Below, in pieces: positions 11,550 through 22,939 of a DNA stretch of 64,000 nt (position 1 is the stretch's first letter; each line of letters starts with the position of its first letter). The notes below the pieces were generated by a model, which was not told the DNA's origin, made no database searches, and was given only the letters and a program-made list of their open reading frames with translations. The stretch is from Cycas panzhihuaensis. Its lineage: Eukaryota > Cycadophyta. Location of the stretch: positions 217,379,741-217,443,740 of the forward strand of contig CM041465.1 in the NCBI GenBank assembly GCA_023213395.1. Direction: 5' to 3'. The position numbers were made by a program, and so were the translations under genes.

Positions 11550-12607
11550 TAATCCAGGAGGATCTACCATATGTTTACAGGATGCAGAAAATGCTAGGCA
11601 TTAGCATAATTGAAAGAGATATGGCCAAACGGTATCAAAATTATATAAAATTTTATGTAAAGGAAGAAGACACATCCCAATATAGGTTTAAAAAAGTTGG
11701 GGTTTAGAAAATATCATTTGATTAGAGTTCAAGCCTTGTTTTGCATGAAATTAATCCCATAGCTAGCAGAAAAATAACAAATATATATTATCATTAAATA
11801 AATAAAAATATAGCCAATTACATCCAAATGAGCTAAAATTTTGAGGAAGTGGAGGAGACATATGTTCCTATATGTGTACCAAATTTGAGATGAATTGGAG
11901 TCTTTTAGTGTCAGTTATGAGCCACAACTTTTAAGAATTACATGAAGGCCACTTGGACAATAGAAAAATAGCAAATCTATATTATCATTAAATGAATAAA
12001 AAGGCAATCAAATGACATCAAAATGAGCTAACATTTTGAGGAAGTGGAGGGGACATATGTTCCTATATGTGTACCAAATTTGAGATGAACTAGAGTCTAT
12101 TAAGGTTAGTTACAAGCCATAATATTTAAGAATTACATGAAGGCCACTTGGACAACATGCATTCTGGTGGTTAGTGCTTATACTTGCATGATTGCCACTT
12201 GTTAAACATGCAATTTTAGTTTCTTTCTATAAATTTAGCCCTATTATAGGTTGGAGAGGTAGTTCTTAGAGGTGAAAGGCACTTGACTTAGGAAGCATCC
12301 TTGGAGAAGCATTTTGGAGGGTTGGAGTCCCCCTTATGGTATAATTGTATCATTTATTCCTTGTAATTTAACCATTCTTTTTCTAGTTGATTTCTCCACT
12401 GTTAAATGGAGATTTTCATAGTTTAATAAAAGTACTCCTCCTCATACTTTTGGAGCAATGTCAAGAATAAATGATTTGGTGTAGAATTTCCTTTTGTGGG
12501 CTCATTTTTATTTTGATGTTATTGGAATTTCTACACTAACTCCCAGGATCTCAAGGAGAAAAGTTTGATAATTGACTTCTTCGCCAATTAGCTCTATTTT
12601 GGGATCA
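11550..12607 (+). repeat. 3' LTR of G1
   Basis: Begins TAATCCAG (TG changed to TA) and ends GGGATCA. Length 1058 bp against 1059 bp for the 5' copy. Contains the same TATA-like, AATAAA and 195-bp duplication features. Confidence 0.88.
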
Positions 12608-13868
12608 TCCTACTAGAATGTGTAGATCTCCTTTCAAAATTGTTATCAAACATATTTATTAGTTCATATTATCTTTGTACCTACTTTAGAACATTTGGCC
12701 TGAATGTGGAAGGTCTAGCCATATTAGGACTTGATTCATGTTATGCTAGTACTTTTGAAAGTATATTTGTCAATGTAGGACGTGAATCAAACTCCACTAT
12801 GATATTCTTTCCTTTGTCTTTTTCAATTTCTACTTTATAATAATCATCCTCTTTGAAGATAATATCTCTACTGATGATTATCTTTCTTTCTTTGGGGTCA
12901 AATAATTTATAGGATCTAGTTGAATCACAATATCCTATAAATATGTATTTAGGACATTTATCATCTAGTTTCATTTTCTTTTGCTCAGGTACATAAGCAA
13001 ATGCTACACAACTAATGATTTTCAAATGGTAAATATTTGGCTCATGTCCTGTCCAAGTCTCTTTTGGTATAAACCACCTAAGGGACTTAGTGGTACACCT
13101 ATTTAATAGATAAATAGTTGTGTATATGGCTTCTATCCAAATTTCATACCTAAGCTACTTGTCCTTGAGCGTGTACCTTGCCATCTCTACAATGGTCCTA
13201 TTCTTTCTTTCTACTACTCCATTCTACTATGGAGTATATGGATTGGTGTATTGTCTCCTTAACCCATGATTGATACAAAAATCTTTGAATTCATCCAAGA
13301 TGAATTCTCTCCTATTATCTGATCTAAGGGAGAGGATTTTATGTCCACTTTATTTTTCCATAAAGGATTTGAAGTCAATAAAACATTAATAGGCATATGA
13401 TTTGGACTTTAGAAAATATACCCAAGTTTTTCTGGTAAAGTCATCAATGAACATCATGAAGTATTTAGCTCCTCCAAATGTGGGTACATCCATAGGACCA
13501 TATAAATCTATGTAGACTAATTGGAGGGGACCTTGTGCTCTATAACTATTATCTGGAAAGCTCTCTCTATGTTACTTTCAAAGTAGACACCCTTTATATA
13601 TTTCTTTATTTCCTTCAAAGGTAGGTAAACCTTTAACCATCTCTATTTTTTTCATTAGGGCCAAGATACTATAGCTTAGATGGCTGAATCATTTGTGCCA
13701 TGTTTCACTTCCAACTTTAGTAGAGGCTTTCAATGCATAGTTATCTATTAAAGGAATATCTAACTTAAATAGTTAATCACTAGTTATTTATCCTTTGCCT
13801 ACAACAGCTTTGTTCATTCTCTTGTCTTTAATTATACACTCTCCATTATCAAAGATGACCTTATAATC
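12608..13868 (-). pseudogene. pol: Ty1/copia integrase and RT linker, 5' half of element Ca
   Basis: On the minus strand, the post-integrase domain at 13025-12741 (CPKYIFIGYCDSTRSYKLFD, then IISRDIIFKEDD) is one of the best-conserved copia blocks. Upstream (13868-13040) lies the integrase core with many stops: degenerate WHKR-like HHCC and DNGGEF-like parts can be followed. The sequence runs up to the G1 right LTR at 12607 and continues on its other side at 5869. Confidence 0.82.
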
Positions 13869-14120
13869 CTATTCCATCATCTGTCTTATAGAAAGTAAGT
13901 TCTTTTTCAAGGTAGGTACATGTAGTACGTCATCAATATACCTAGATTGTCTTAATTCTGTAGTGATGGTAATGTTGCCTCTGCTAATTAACTCATGTGA
14001 AGTGTTGACCCCAAATATAATCTTCCCCTTTTTAATTTTATTAATAGATTTAAAGATTTCCTCCTTATGCATCATATGAGTTGGGCATCCTGAATCTATA
14101 CCAACTATCCTCTTCTTCAT
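13869..14120 (-). pseudogene. Ca aspartic protease
   Basis: Minus-strand frame with GIDSGCPTHMMHKEE, the copia protease catalytic block (DSG then HM), followed by the YIDDVLHVPTLKKNLLSI block that ends this domain in copia. Protease cuts the polyprotein inside the particle. The same block in E (about 17520-17750) is clearly related, placing both in one family. Confidence 0.85.
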
Positions 14121-15334
14121 TGGCTATAAGACTTGATAAGAAAAGTCTATCATTTTCTCTACTTTTAGTTATAATATTTGCACTTCCTCTTTGTTGACTT
14201 GTATTTTTAGCAAAGTAGTGGTCCTCTATGTATTTAATTTTATGGAAATATAAGCATTAAATTAGTCCTCTATTTCTTTAACTATGGATTCTACTTCTTT
14301 AGGATACTCTTCCTCTAGAGGTTGATCTATCTCTTAAAAAAAAATGTTTAATTTTACCCTTGATAACTCATATGATTTTGTCCTTGAAAGTATTGACTTG
14401 GTCATGGATAACTCTTTTGTGCTTGATAATTATTGCATCCATAACAACAGTGATTTTGTTCTTGCATTCTACCTTGATTGTGAAAGTTGTTCCTCCCTCA
14501 GTAGCCTAGATTTGGTGGTTGATATCTTTGAGGAGGTTCTTGATATTATTGCCTTGATTCTTAATATCTAAGAATTGATTCTTGATATGTCCTTTATTTC
14601 CTAGGATTTGATTCTTGATATATTCTTTGGTTCCTTTCTCCTCTTCTAAGGGATGGATCCCTCCCCTTAGAACTTTATCCTTGGTTACTTTGTTTGATTT
14701 TTGCCTTTATGGCAAAGGCATATTCTAATGTTTCTTGTCCTTCTTTCTTCTCTTCCATAGCAAGGAGCATGGCACTTTATTGCTTAATCTTGAGAGTACT
14801 TAGGTCCTTTGAAACTTTGATACTTGTAGCTACCATTTCAAATCTTTTAACTTCTCCAAAACATTTTAATATTATTTATATAACTCTTTCTTCAATTAAC
14901 ACTTCTCCAAGGGATCTTATTTAGTTGACTAGGTCTTGGACCTTGTTAATGAATTCATTAACACTTTCTCTTAGTGACATCTTTAAGTTCTCAAACTTGC
15001 TTCTAAGGGATTGAAGCTTAATTGATGTGGGTCCTTTATAAATTAACTTTAGAGTGTCCCAAGCTTCCTTTGATGTAGTGCCTTTGCTCACTCTAGGAAA
15101 TATATGGTCCTCTAGAGCACAGAAAATAAGAGCTAAGGCCTCATTCTCCCTTTTAACACATTCTCTTTAAACTATTTTATCATTGAAGATGGAATTTTCT
15201 CTAAGGTTATCAAATCCTTCTTCAACAAATTCCTACATATTGTTGGCTATAAAGATTCGTTTCATCCTCTTACTCTAATTAAGGAAGTTGGTTCAATCAA
15301 AGTTAGGTATAATCATATTGCTAGAAGTTACCAT
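14121..15334 (-). pseudogene. gag: Ca gag
   Basis: The minus-strand ATG at 15334-15332 is followed by TSSNMIIPNF, a usual copia gag start. The UBN2-type gag body can be followed with several stops and shifts, including the low-complexity Gln/Gly/Asn-rich part (about 14600-14340). No intact zinc knuckle is seen. Plus-strand open stretches in this interval are shadows of the antisense text. Confidence 0.7.
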
Positions 15335-15985
15335 TGTAACTCAACTATGTTTAGTGTACCCCAAAAGATTTAAATTTATTTGTGTCCTATCTACCTACAA
15401 GGTTTCTAATCTAGAGTTCTATGTCTTAGGGTCTCCAAAGAAAGCTCTCGGTTGTTATCCTGTCTAATGGTACCTACTTACAAGTGAAAAACTAGGGACC
15501 CATTATACCAGTACATGAGCTCAAGGGTCGATATACATCAATACACAAGCTATAAAGAAGGTCAAATATCCCCTTAATTTATTGGTCCACTTGTGTCAGT
15601 CTTATGCTTAGCAATAGATCTAACATTGAGATCTTGACCAACCAAGGCACTCATCCCCTCTTAGTTTAGCCTGGTCTCCAAACTCTAAAATGAAAAGGGT
15701 TCTCCACCTTAGCCTGCCACCTAATACACCCGATAGTCAATGGTTTCCTTAATAACTTAGAGCACACCAAAGGAATATGTGAGGTGATAACTTCAGGGGT
15801 CCTAACTATTCCCCTTCCAAGGCTAGAAATTAGGGTGGTTAATTCAGGGGTTATCTTGTTAATATGTAAATATTAATTTTAATTATAGTCTTCTTTATAA
15901 ATAAGATTCCTTTTACCAAAAAATTGAAAAAACTTACAAGTTAATGAAATAAAATGAAATTAAGTTAAATGATACTAAATAAAAT
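15335..15985. other. Spacer between Ca and the copia tail relic
   Basis: This lies upstream of the Ca gag start. A minus-strand TGGTATAATG at 15510-15501 could be a decayed primer site but matches too few bases to call. No coding trace is seen. Confidence 0.4.
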
Positions 15986-16690
15986 AAATTAAAGTGATAA
16001 GTGGGTTTAGAGTGAAAACCACTTATGGGTGTGAAAGGACAAAAGCAAGTCTTTACTCTATCCCATTCATGAAAATCCCTTATGGGCGTGAAAGTATAAG
16101 GGTTATATCATTTTGGAAAATTAGAACATATGAAAACCCAAAAGGGCATGGAGGATGACCAAATGGTATATGGAGACTCAATAGATTTCAGCTATAAAAT
16201 TCATTATACTGATTGGCTACCTGGCTTTATTTAAAGAGTTTCCTAAGTTAGGTTAGTAGATTAGAAAATCTGTAGGTTTTCTTCCCCATGAGGGTTTCTC
16301 ACAAAAGTGTCATTATAGTTTTCTTTATAAGAGGCTCAAGTGAATACCTCATAGGATAGAATAAAATAAGATGAAATAACCTTCTACCATTAAGGGGGAG
16401 ACTAAAATGGGTTAATGTCACAAGGTCATTATATTAGTTGATTATTTCTAAAAAGGGTCTTAAGTGAATTTTAAATTAGATCACTTAAGTGAAATGCAAT
16501 TTCATGTACATTATATGTATTTTCATTTCACCTAACTCTAATGCTCCCTCTCTCAATATAAAAGTAAAAGCTCAATGGAGGAGGCTCATTCTTATCTCCC
16601 TATTTTGTGAGAGCTACTCTCTTGCTCCCATGTTTGCCTTTGTGTTTAGTGCATGGAGATGAAGGATAGATCCACTCTTTTTACTATGAA
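15986..16690 (+). mobile_element. 3' tail and LTR relic of a copia A-type element
   Basis: The stretch to about 16390 matches the 3' untranslated part of copia A (42120-42570) through shared blocks such as 'gaaaacccaaaagggcat' style text and 'atggagact'. A purine tract AAGGGGGAGA at about 16394 and an LTR-like segment to about 16690 match A's 3' LTR, including the final 'tagatcca' block. Coding sequence is missing, so this is an old truncated copy. Confidence 0.65.
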
Positions 16691-16789
16691 AGAGTTGTTT
16701 CATCAAAACTCTAAACATTGAGGAGTAAGTTTGAAATCTATAAGATGAATAACAATAAAGGAGTAAACAACTTCATAACGTAAATACAA

Positions 16790-17340
16790 TGCCTAGTCAA
16801 TTAAATGAGGGCCTTAAGAGAAGTTATTAGTGAAAAAAAGGTGGTAGAGAAGATCTTAAGATGTGTTAGTGATATTAAAGGTTTAAAATTATTAGAACAA
16901 GTATTGAGGTCTCCAAAGACCTAACTACCTATAAAATTGATCAACTAAGTGTAATATTACTTATTATTGAAGAGAAAAGGTAGGGTAGTAAATTTTTAAA
17001 ATGTACATTTTCTACTAAGGCAAAGTTTAGGCCTACCTTTCAAGGCCAAAGTTCTAGGGGAAGAGGATAATCTCTTAGAGGAAGAGGTCAAAACCTTAAG
17101 AATCAAAATCAATTTCATCAAAGATAAGGTCAAGCTTATCAAGGGTAAGGACAATATCGTCAAAATCAAGGTCAAAATCAATTTCAAGGTCAAGGACAAA
17201 GATATTATTTTTAAAGCCAATTTAATCAAGGCCAAAGTTAAGATTTTGGACCTCAAGGAAGAGGTAGAGTATAATGTCCAAGAGGTAGGATTCAAGGATA
17301 AAGAGGAAAAAATCATAGAGGTAGAATAATAATTTAATAT
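16790..17340 (+). pseudogene. gag: E gag with Gln/Gly/Asn-rich C-terminal part
   Basis: A VVEKILRCVSDIK block near 16840 matches the UBN2 gag family. From about 17035 a repeated 'caaggtcaa' text encodes a Gln/Gly/Asn/Arg-rich segment (FQGQ, GRGQ, NQGQ), usual near the RNA-binding end of this gag. Stops are CAA/CAG-derivable. The 135-codon minus-strand open frame here is a shadow of this repeat. Confidence 0.7.
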
Positions 17341-17479
17341 TCTTATTATTAAATAAATAAACACATAGAAGAAAATTATTTCATAAAAAGGTCTAACATA
17401 CAAAGAGGAACAACTAATACAATAGCTAAAGAAAGGAAAAATGAGAGACTCTTTCTATCAAGTTTGATAATAAATGAAA

Positions 17480-18690
17480 AAGAAGACAGTTAAAATATTA
17501 ACTTATGGTGTTTTACCCACATGGCACATAGAGAAGAATAGTTTAAGGAGTTAGACAACACCAAAAGGAGTAAAATTATGTTTAGAGATAATACCACTTA
17601 AGTTGTAATTGGCAAAAGGGATGTAGTTATCCAAATAGAATTTGAGGAAATAAGGTATATCAATGGTGTACTCCATCTCACTATATTTAAAAAAGAATTA
17701 CTATCAGTGGGGAAAATAGTAAAGTGAAAATACAAGGTAATATTTGACAATGGAGAGTGCACCATTAAAGATAAACAAAGATAAATTAAGGAACAAAATA
17801 ATAGTTACTAAGGGTTAAATAACTAGTGATATATTATTTATACTAGTCATTTTCCTAATTGATTATTATGCCTTGAAGACTTCAACTAATAAGGATAATA
17901 AAACTTGGCATAAAAGACTTAGCCATATGAATTATAACAATTTTACATTAATAAAGAAGGCAGAAATGGTGATAAGTCTACTTGATATTAAACATAGTAA
18001 GGAAATATGTGAAGGGTGTATACTAGGTAAATAATAAAGGGAAGGATTCCCTAATGAAAGTTGTAAGGTAAATAGACATCTTCAGTTAGTATGTATGAAC
18101 CTATGTGAACCAACAAATGTGCCTTCACTTGGTGGAGACAAGTATTTCATAACATTCATTAATTATTTTATAAGGATGACTTAGATTTACTTTCTTAATC
18201 ATAAGTTAGATATACTCCAATGCTTTATTGACTTCAAAAGTATGATTTAAAGATAAAATGGACATAAAATATTGACTCAAAGATTAGATAATGGAGTAGA
18301 ATTTATTTTAAATGAATTTAAGGATTGTTGTAGATATTTTGGGATAAGGAAATAACTTTTGATTCCTTACACCCCTCAACGAAATGGAATTACAAAAAGA
18401 AAGAATAGGATAATTATTGAGATGGTTAGAAATATATTTAAGGATAAGCATCTTGGTAATGAATATTAGGTAGAAGCAATACATACAACTACTTATTTAT
18501 TGAATAAATGTACAACTAAAGTATTGAGATGGGTTATACCTGAAGAAGCTTTGACAAGTTATAAATGAAGTATTAAACACTTAAGAGTATTTTGGATGCA
18601 TAGCTTATGCACATGTTCTAAAATAAATAAGGACAAAACTAAAAGATAAAAGTACTAAGTGTATATTTATAGCATATAGAATCTCATCAA
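17480..18690 (+). pseudogene. pol: E protease and integrase
   Basis: The protease keeps THMAHRE near 17518 and a YINGVLHL block near 17656. The GAG-pre-integrase block WHKRLSHMNYNNF is near 17910 and the CEGCILGK zinc part near 18010. In the core, the first Asp block reads YFITFINYF (Asp replaced by Asn), the second is RLDNGVEF, and the Glu block reads KRKNR (Glu replaced by Lys). These changes with the stops indicate a dead integrase. Confidence 0.78.
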
Positions 18691-19552
18691 GACCATATAA
18701 ACTATATAATCTTAAAAGTAAAAAGATTATTATGAGTGGGGATTTCATCTTCAAGGAAGATGAATTATGTCAAGAGGAAGTGGTTAAAAAAGATAAAGGT
18801 AAAAATAATATGATTAACGCAGACTCTAACTCAAGTAGTACAAATGTACCTAGTACAAATAAAGCAAGACCATCTACTATAAGTTAAAGGATTCTAAAAT
18901 AGGTAAAAAAGGCTCATAACCCTTAAAACATCTTAGACACTAACTTTGAGAGAAGAACAACAAGATCTCAAAGGGTAAACTTTGCACTTATGACTCAAGT
19001 TATGGAGTCAAATGAGCCTCAAAACTTTGAAGAGGTAAATAGATAAGATGAATGGAAGAATACAATAAAAGAAGAGTACAATACCTTAGTGAAGAATAAC
19101 ACATGAAAGTTAGTAGATTTGCCACTTAGAAAGAATGCCATTAGGATAAAATGGTTCTATAAGACAAAGTATAAATTAGATGGGTCCATTGATAAATATA
19201 AGGTAAGATTAATTATAAAGGGTTATGCTCAAATTGAAGGCATAAATTATAATGAAATATTTGTACTTGTTGCAACTTTAAAAATAGTTAGATTAATCAT
19301 GGCCTTATCTATATAAAAAGATTAGAAAGCCCATCAAATGGATGTGAAAAGTACCTTCTTGAATGACTATATAGATGATGAGATCTACATCTAATAACCT
19401 AAGGGTTTTAAATTAAATGGAAAAGAAGACAAGTTCTACAAACTCAAAAAGACCTTGTATGGACTCAAGTAAGAACCTAAAGCATGGTACTTTAAGATTG
19501 ATAAATATTTTAAGGATAAAAGATTCCTAAGAATCCAATTAGACCCTATACA

Positions 19553-19602
<50 letters not shown>

Positions 19603-19860
19603 CATATATATATAATTGGATGGAAGTTTAATAATAATTATGGGATTAGATGTGAATGACCTAGTATATATTGGGAATTATGATTACTTATCCCAAAAGT
19701 TTAAGAAAAATATGAGCAAAGAGTTTGAAATGATAGACTTAGAACTTATACATTATTTATTAGGCATTGGAGTATGGCAAGATGAAAAGGGAATATTTAT
19801 GTCTCAGAAAATATACATTAGATATATTTTATCAATTTAACATGGATACTTACAAGCCAC
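18691..19860 (+). pseudogene. pol: E reverse transcriptase
   Basis: A KLIISRD-like linker comes first, then the RT fingers (IRIKWFYKTKYKLDGSIDKY, near 19141), an LNDYIDDEIY-like palm block near 19360, TLYGLK near 19455 and the active site DVND near 19650-19660 (usual YVDD). A CATA/TA microsatellite (19547-19613) sits between TLYGLK and the active site. The HYLLGIGVWQDEKGIF palm block follows near 19750. Confidence 0.82.
19547..19613 (+). repeat. CATA/TA microsatellite inside the E RT gene
   Basis: About eight or nine CATA units pass into a run of TA units with one interrupting C. It occupies the place of the short segment normally between the RT YGLK and YVDD blocks. Confidence 0.95.
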
Positions 19861-20593
19861 TTACAACACCAATAGAGGTTAGGTTGAAATGGTTTAAGTT
19901 TGAAGAATCTAAATCAATTGATCTTACACTTTATAGGTAGTTAATTAGGAGCCTAATTTACTTGACATCAACTAGACTAGATATTATATATGCAGTTAAT
20001 GTGATTTCCAAGTTTATGCATGAGCCTAAGGTAAAACATTGGTAGGTAACCAAGAGGATTCTCAGGTGTCTTAGAGGTACTATTAGGGATAGTTTACATT
20101 ATAGGTTATTAAGAGATTACATGTTGATAAGTTATATAGACTTAGACTAGGTAGGTTGTATAAATGATAAGAAATCTACTTCAAGTTATACATTTAATTT
20201 GGCTCTAGCAACAATAATATGGAGTTAAAAGAAGTAGGTGATATTATCTTTTTCTAATACATAAGTAGAGTATAAATTAGTTATAGCAAGAGCTTATGGA
20301 TAGTTTGGCTTAGAAGATTACTTCAAGATTTATAGGAAGAATAGGTTAGTCCCACACAATTATTTTGTGATAATTAAAGCATAATTCAGATGACTAGGAA
20401 TCCTACGATTCATGGTAGGACAAAGCACATTGAAACACAATATCAGTTCATTAAAGAGTTAGTATAGCAAGGTGAATTAGAATTAGTCTATTATAGCACT
20501 GAGGATTAGGTGGTAGATATTTTCATAAAATCACTTGGCGAAATAAAATTTATCAAATTTAGAGATAAATTTGGAGTCTCCCCAAAATTATAT
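19861..20593 (+). pseudogene. pol: E RNase H
   Basis: Continues from RT with the LIRSLIYL-like block near 19945, a decayed RKSTSSYTF block near 20168, a degenerate DNQS block near 20380 and a TKHIETQYQFIKELV-like block near 20425 before the C-terminal DIFIKSLGEIKFIKF segment near 20517. It cleaves the RNA strand in RNA/DNA hybrids in live elements. Stops are frequent. Confidence 0.75.
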
Positions 20594-20604
20594 TATGGGG
20601 GAGA
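20594..20604 (+). other. Polypurine tract of E
   Basis: ATGGGGGAGA right after the end of RNase H, followed at 20607 by TATTAAAA (probably TG changed to TA) as LTR start. Confidence 0.6.
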
Positions 20605-20606
20605 AA

Positions 20607-21128
20607 TATTAAAATAATTCCTATATTGGGGCAATTACCCACCTTAGGAGGATTACCCATATTAGAGTAATAACCTAAATTATGGGAAATATCTTGGTAA
20701 TACTTTATCAAGCATTTGTCAATGTCAGATGATGATGGACCTTGAGAGGTATGCCAAATCCTCTTGATCCCACCTATATCTTTAGGGGGTTCAAAGACCT
20801 CAATGTTCATTAAGACCACCATCCTCATGGATTATTGCTTATCTCTTATTACTTCCATTTCATTCCTCTTTTCTATTTTTTTATCCTCTGATTCCATCTA
20901 TATAGTGATATCCAACTTATTAGATTTATTAATTCTGGTTAGGTAGGATCCTTGAAAGATAAGGAGTCCACTAATAGATAGATGTTTAAAATTAAAATAG
21001 GTGTTATCTCTTGGTGTAGTAAAAACCATCATACTTTTTCTAAATAATTAATAAATAATAAGTATAAAGTTATATCCATATATATATACAAAGTTGTATG
21101 GATTTTAAGGATATTAAAAGACTTTCAA
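20607..21128 (+). repeat. Probable 3' LTR of E plus unresolved sequence
   Basis: Position after the purine tract suggests LTR sequence. Its first 100 bp share style with the Ca 3' LTR (GGGGCAA and AGGAGGA blocks), but the right end could not be fixed. Confidence 0.4.
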
Positions 21129-21395
21129 TTTAACCAATCTAGTCTAATTGTAGTATATTAAGATAATTAAAGTGTATTAAAAATGGTTAAAAAGCTTGTT
21201 TTCTATGAAAGGACTAAGCATATTAAAGTGGATTATCATTTTATTAAGAATATTATTGATTAATAAAAAGTTTAATTTTGGTACATCTCCACTCGAGAAT
21301 AACCTACTAATACACTCATAAAGCTTTTAGTAAGAGACAAATTCTAGAAACAAAAATATGATTTTTGTGATAAAAAAATAAACATCAAAGGAGGG
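21129..21395 (+). pseudogene. pol: Copia RNase H C-terminal fragment (element H)
   Basis: A single frame shows a degenerate CDNQS block, then ERTKHIKVDYHFIKNIID near 21210, then a TNTLIKLLVRDKF-like C-terminal block and NIKGG at the very end, typical of a copia polyprotein terminus. Stops are few. Upstream coding is missing, so H is truncated, perhaps by the insertion of E. Confidence 0.75.
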
Positions 21396-21460
21396 TGTTA
21401 AATGTCAAGTTTAATCATATTTAGATCAGTTTAGGTTTGATTATATTTAACACTTGTTAT
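21396..21460 (+). repeat. Start of the H 3' LTR with terminal hairpin
   Basis: TGTTAAATGTC begins right after the purine run AAAGGAGGG and the end of the H frame. GTGTTAAAT (21395-21403) pairs with ATTTAACAC (21445-21453). The LTR's far end is not determined. Confidence 0.55.
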
Positions 21461-22939
21461 TTAATTATTTAATGTATTTTAAACTATATATTACTAATTG
21501 ATATTCTTTGGTGTTTTATAGGTCTTGAGTGCATAGAGCATTATACTGGGAGATGAGTGTGTTTCTCCCTTTTTAAAAGGATATTGTTCTACCTTGGTGT
21601 TTATCAATACCATTAACCTACTTATTTGAGAATCCTAAAGGTTGTGTAACTACTATTATTTAGCCAATATAGTAATTTCATTGTTTAAAGGTAATTTATT
21701 TTTGTAAATAAACTCTAACGTATTATTCTATTGGAAGAGGACTAATGTCTTAAGAATTTATAGAACTTAGGATATCCTCCTAAAGGGGAAAACTACTGTG
21801 TATGTAATATATTAAAAAAGAAGAAAGATTATACCTCAAGTTAATCCCTTAAATAGAAATATCTTACTCATTATTAACCTAGACAAGTAGACTAGATAAG
21901 CAAGGTAATAATCTATGAGATTAAAAGAGAGAACCAAAATTAGAATCTTATCTAATATAAAAATGAATCAAATAAATGAAATACAAAGCAACAAGATGAA
22001 AAAAAGTTAAACAATTAATAATAAGCATCCTATGAGAATCATGAATCCTAGACTTATGACTAGGAAGTGAGGATTAGAAAAGATAAATGTAAACTAGGCT
22101 AGAGTATAATATTGGCTTAGTCCAATGGTAAGATATTAGGGACTGATGTCAGAGGAGTTTTCACCCACTTAGACTTCCTACATTGAACTTATTTAACAAA
22201 TATCTAGAGGAGGAATATAAAGGAACTAATATCTTAAAGGGTGTAAGGCAAAGTCCATTATCTAAATCAAACATGATCAATAGAGAGTGGATTATCCTTC
22301 CCAAGGATCAAGGCTATATAAGATAGATAGGAATGAAAGGTGGATTAACACTCAAAGACTAACTCATGACTCCAAGTATACTAGGTCTCAAAGTGTGGCT
22401 ATCCCTTCATAGGGTCTAATTCAAACATGAGAAAATTAAATCATAAAATAAAATAGAAAATACTAAAACTAAATGTACAACTATTAAAGAAAGCACACAA
22501 TCAAATGAAATGAAAAGAAATATATAAACAACTAAAAGGAAGGAAACATATACCAAGGAAAAAAAGGGGGAATTTAGCTTAAACTTAAATTAACTAAAAT
22601 CCTATTATTGAAATAAAATACTTTTTCTTTTCAAAATTAAAAGAGTAGGAAAGTAGTGGAAAGGTTTGAAAGCTAACCCACCTAGAGGCACCTCATGTAA
22701 AAGGGTTTTTATGCAAGATTTAATGCTCCTTTTACCAAGTGATTTTTTCTCCTTTCTTCCCCTAAATAAATTAACATTAAAACTCAAAGAATAAAAGGCT
22801 TTCTACTTAAGGTGGATCGGTATAAATATCTCAAATGGTGGAACATAAACAAAATGAAGCAAAACTATACAATAATACTAAAACACAAAAAAAAACTCAA
22901 ATGAAACTATACAAAAAGTTAGGTAACGTACCTACTGTA
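21461..22939. other. AT-rich stretch without a recognised gene
   Basis: The first part is probably the H LTR. No coding trace or known repeat type is seen in the rest. Confidence 0.4.

Larger units (their letters stand above)
5870..12607 (+). mobile_element. Ty3/gypsy chromovirus-like LTR retrotransposon G1, nested in copia Ca
   Basis: A 6.74-kb element with two LTRs of 1059 and 1058 bp, a Met-type primer site, one fused gag-PR-RT-RNH-INT frame, a chromodomain-like tail and a purine tract. It splits the copia Ca coding region: Ca's integrase/linker side lies at 12608 onward and its RT side at 5869 downward, both on the minus strand. Flanks CCTTA (5865-5869) and TCCTA (12608-12612) are only an imperfect match for a 5-bp target duplication. 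Over the last 445 bp of the LTRs I count about 25 differences by eye, so it is old but younger than its host. Confidence 0.9.
16790..20606 (+). mobile_element. Ty1/copia element E, 5'-truncated
   Basis: Gag, protease, integrase, RT and RNase H follow in copia order, then a purine tract at 20594-20604. No 5' LTR or primer site is recognisable upstream of gag; the A-type relic abuts instead. It is very decayed, with many stops and shifts. Its protease and RT match Ca, which lies on the opposite strand 1.5 kb away. Confidence 0.85.

Noticed and set aside
12640-12840. Small plus-strand open frames at 12640-12840, 14344-14571 and 14694-14924
   Set aside because: Shadows of the minus-strand copia Ca coding region.
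15501-15510. Minus-strand TGGTATAATG as primer site of Ca
   Set aside because: Only the first six or seven bases match and no LTR like the Ca 3' LTR lies next to it.
16996-17403. 135-codon minus-strand open frame, Leu/Ser-rich
   Set aside because: It is the complement of the Gln/Gly-rich repeat of E gag; repeats of this type keep several frames open and it shows no domain.
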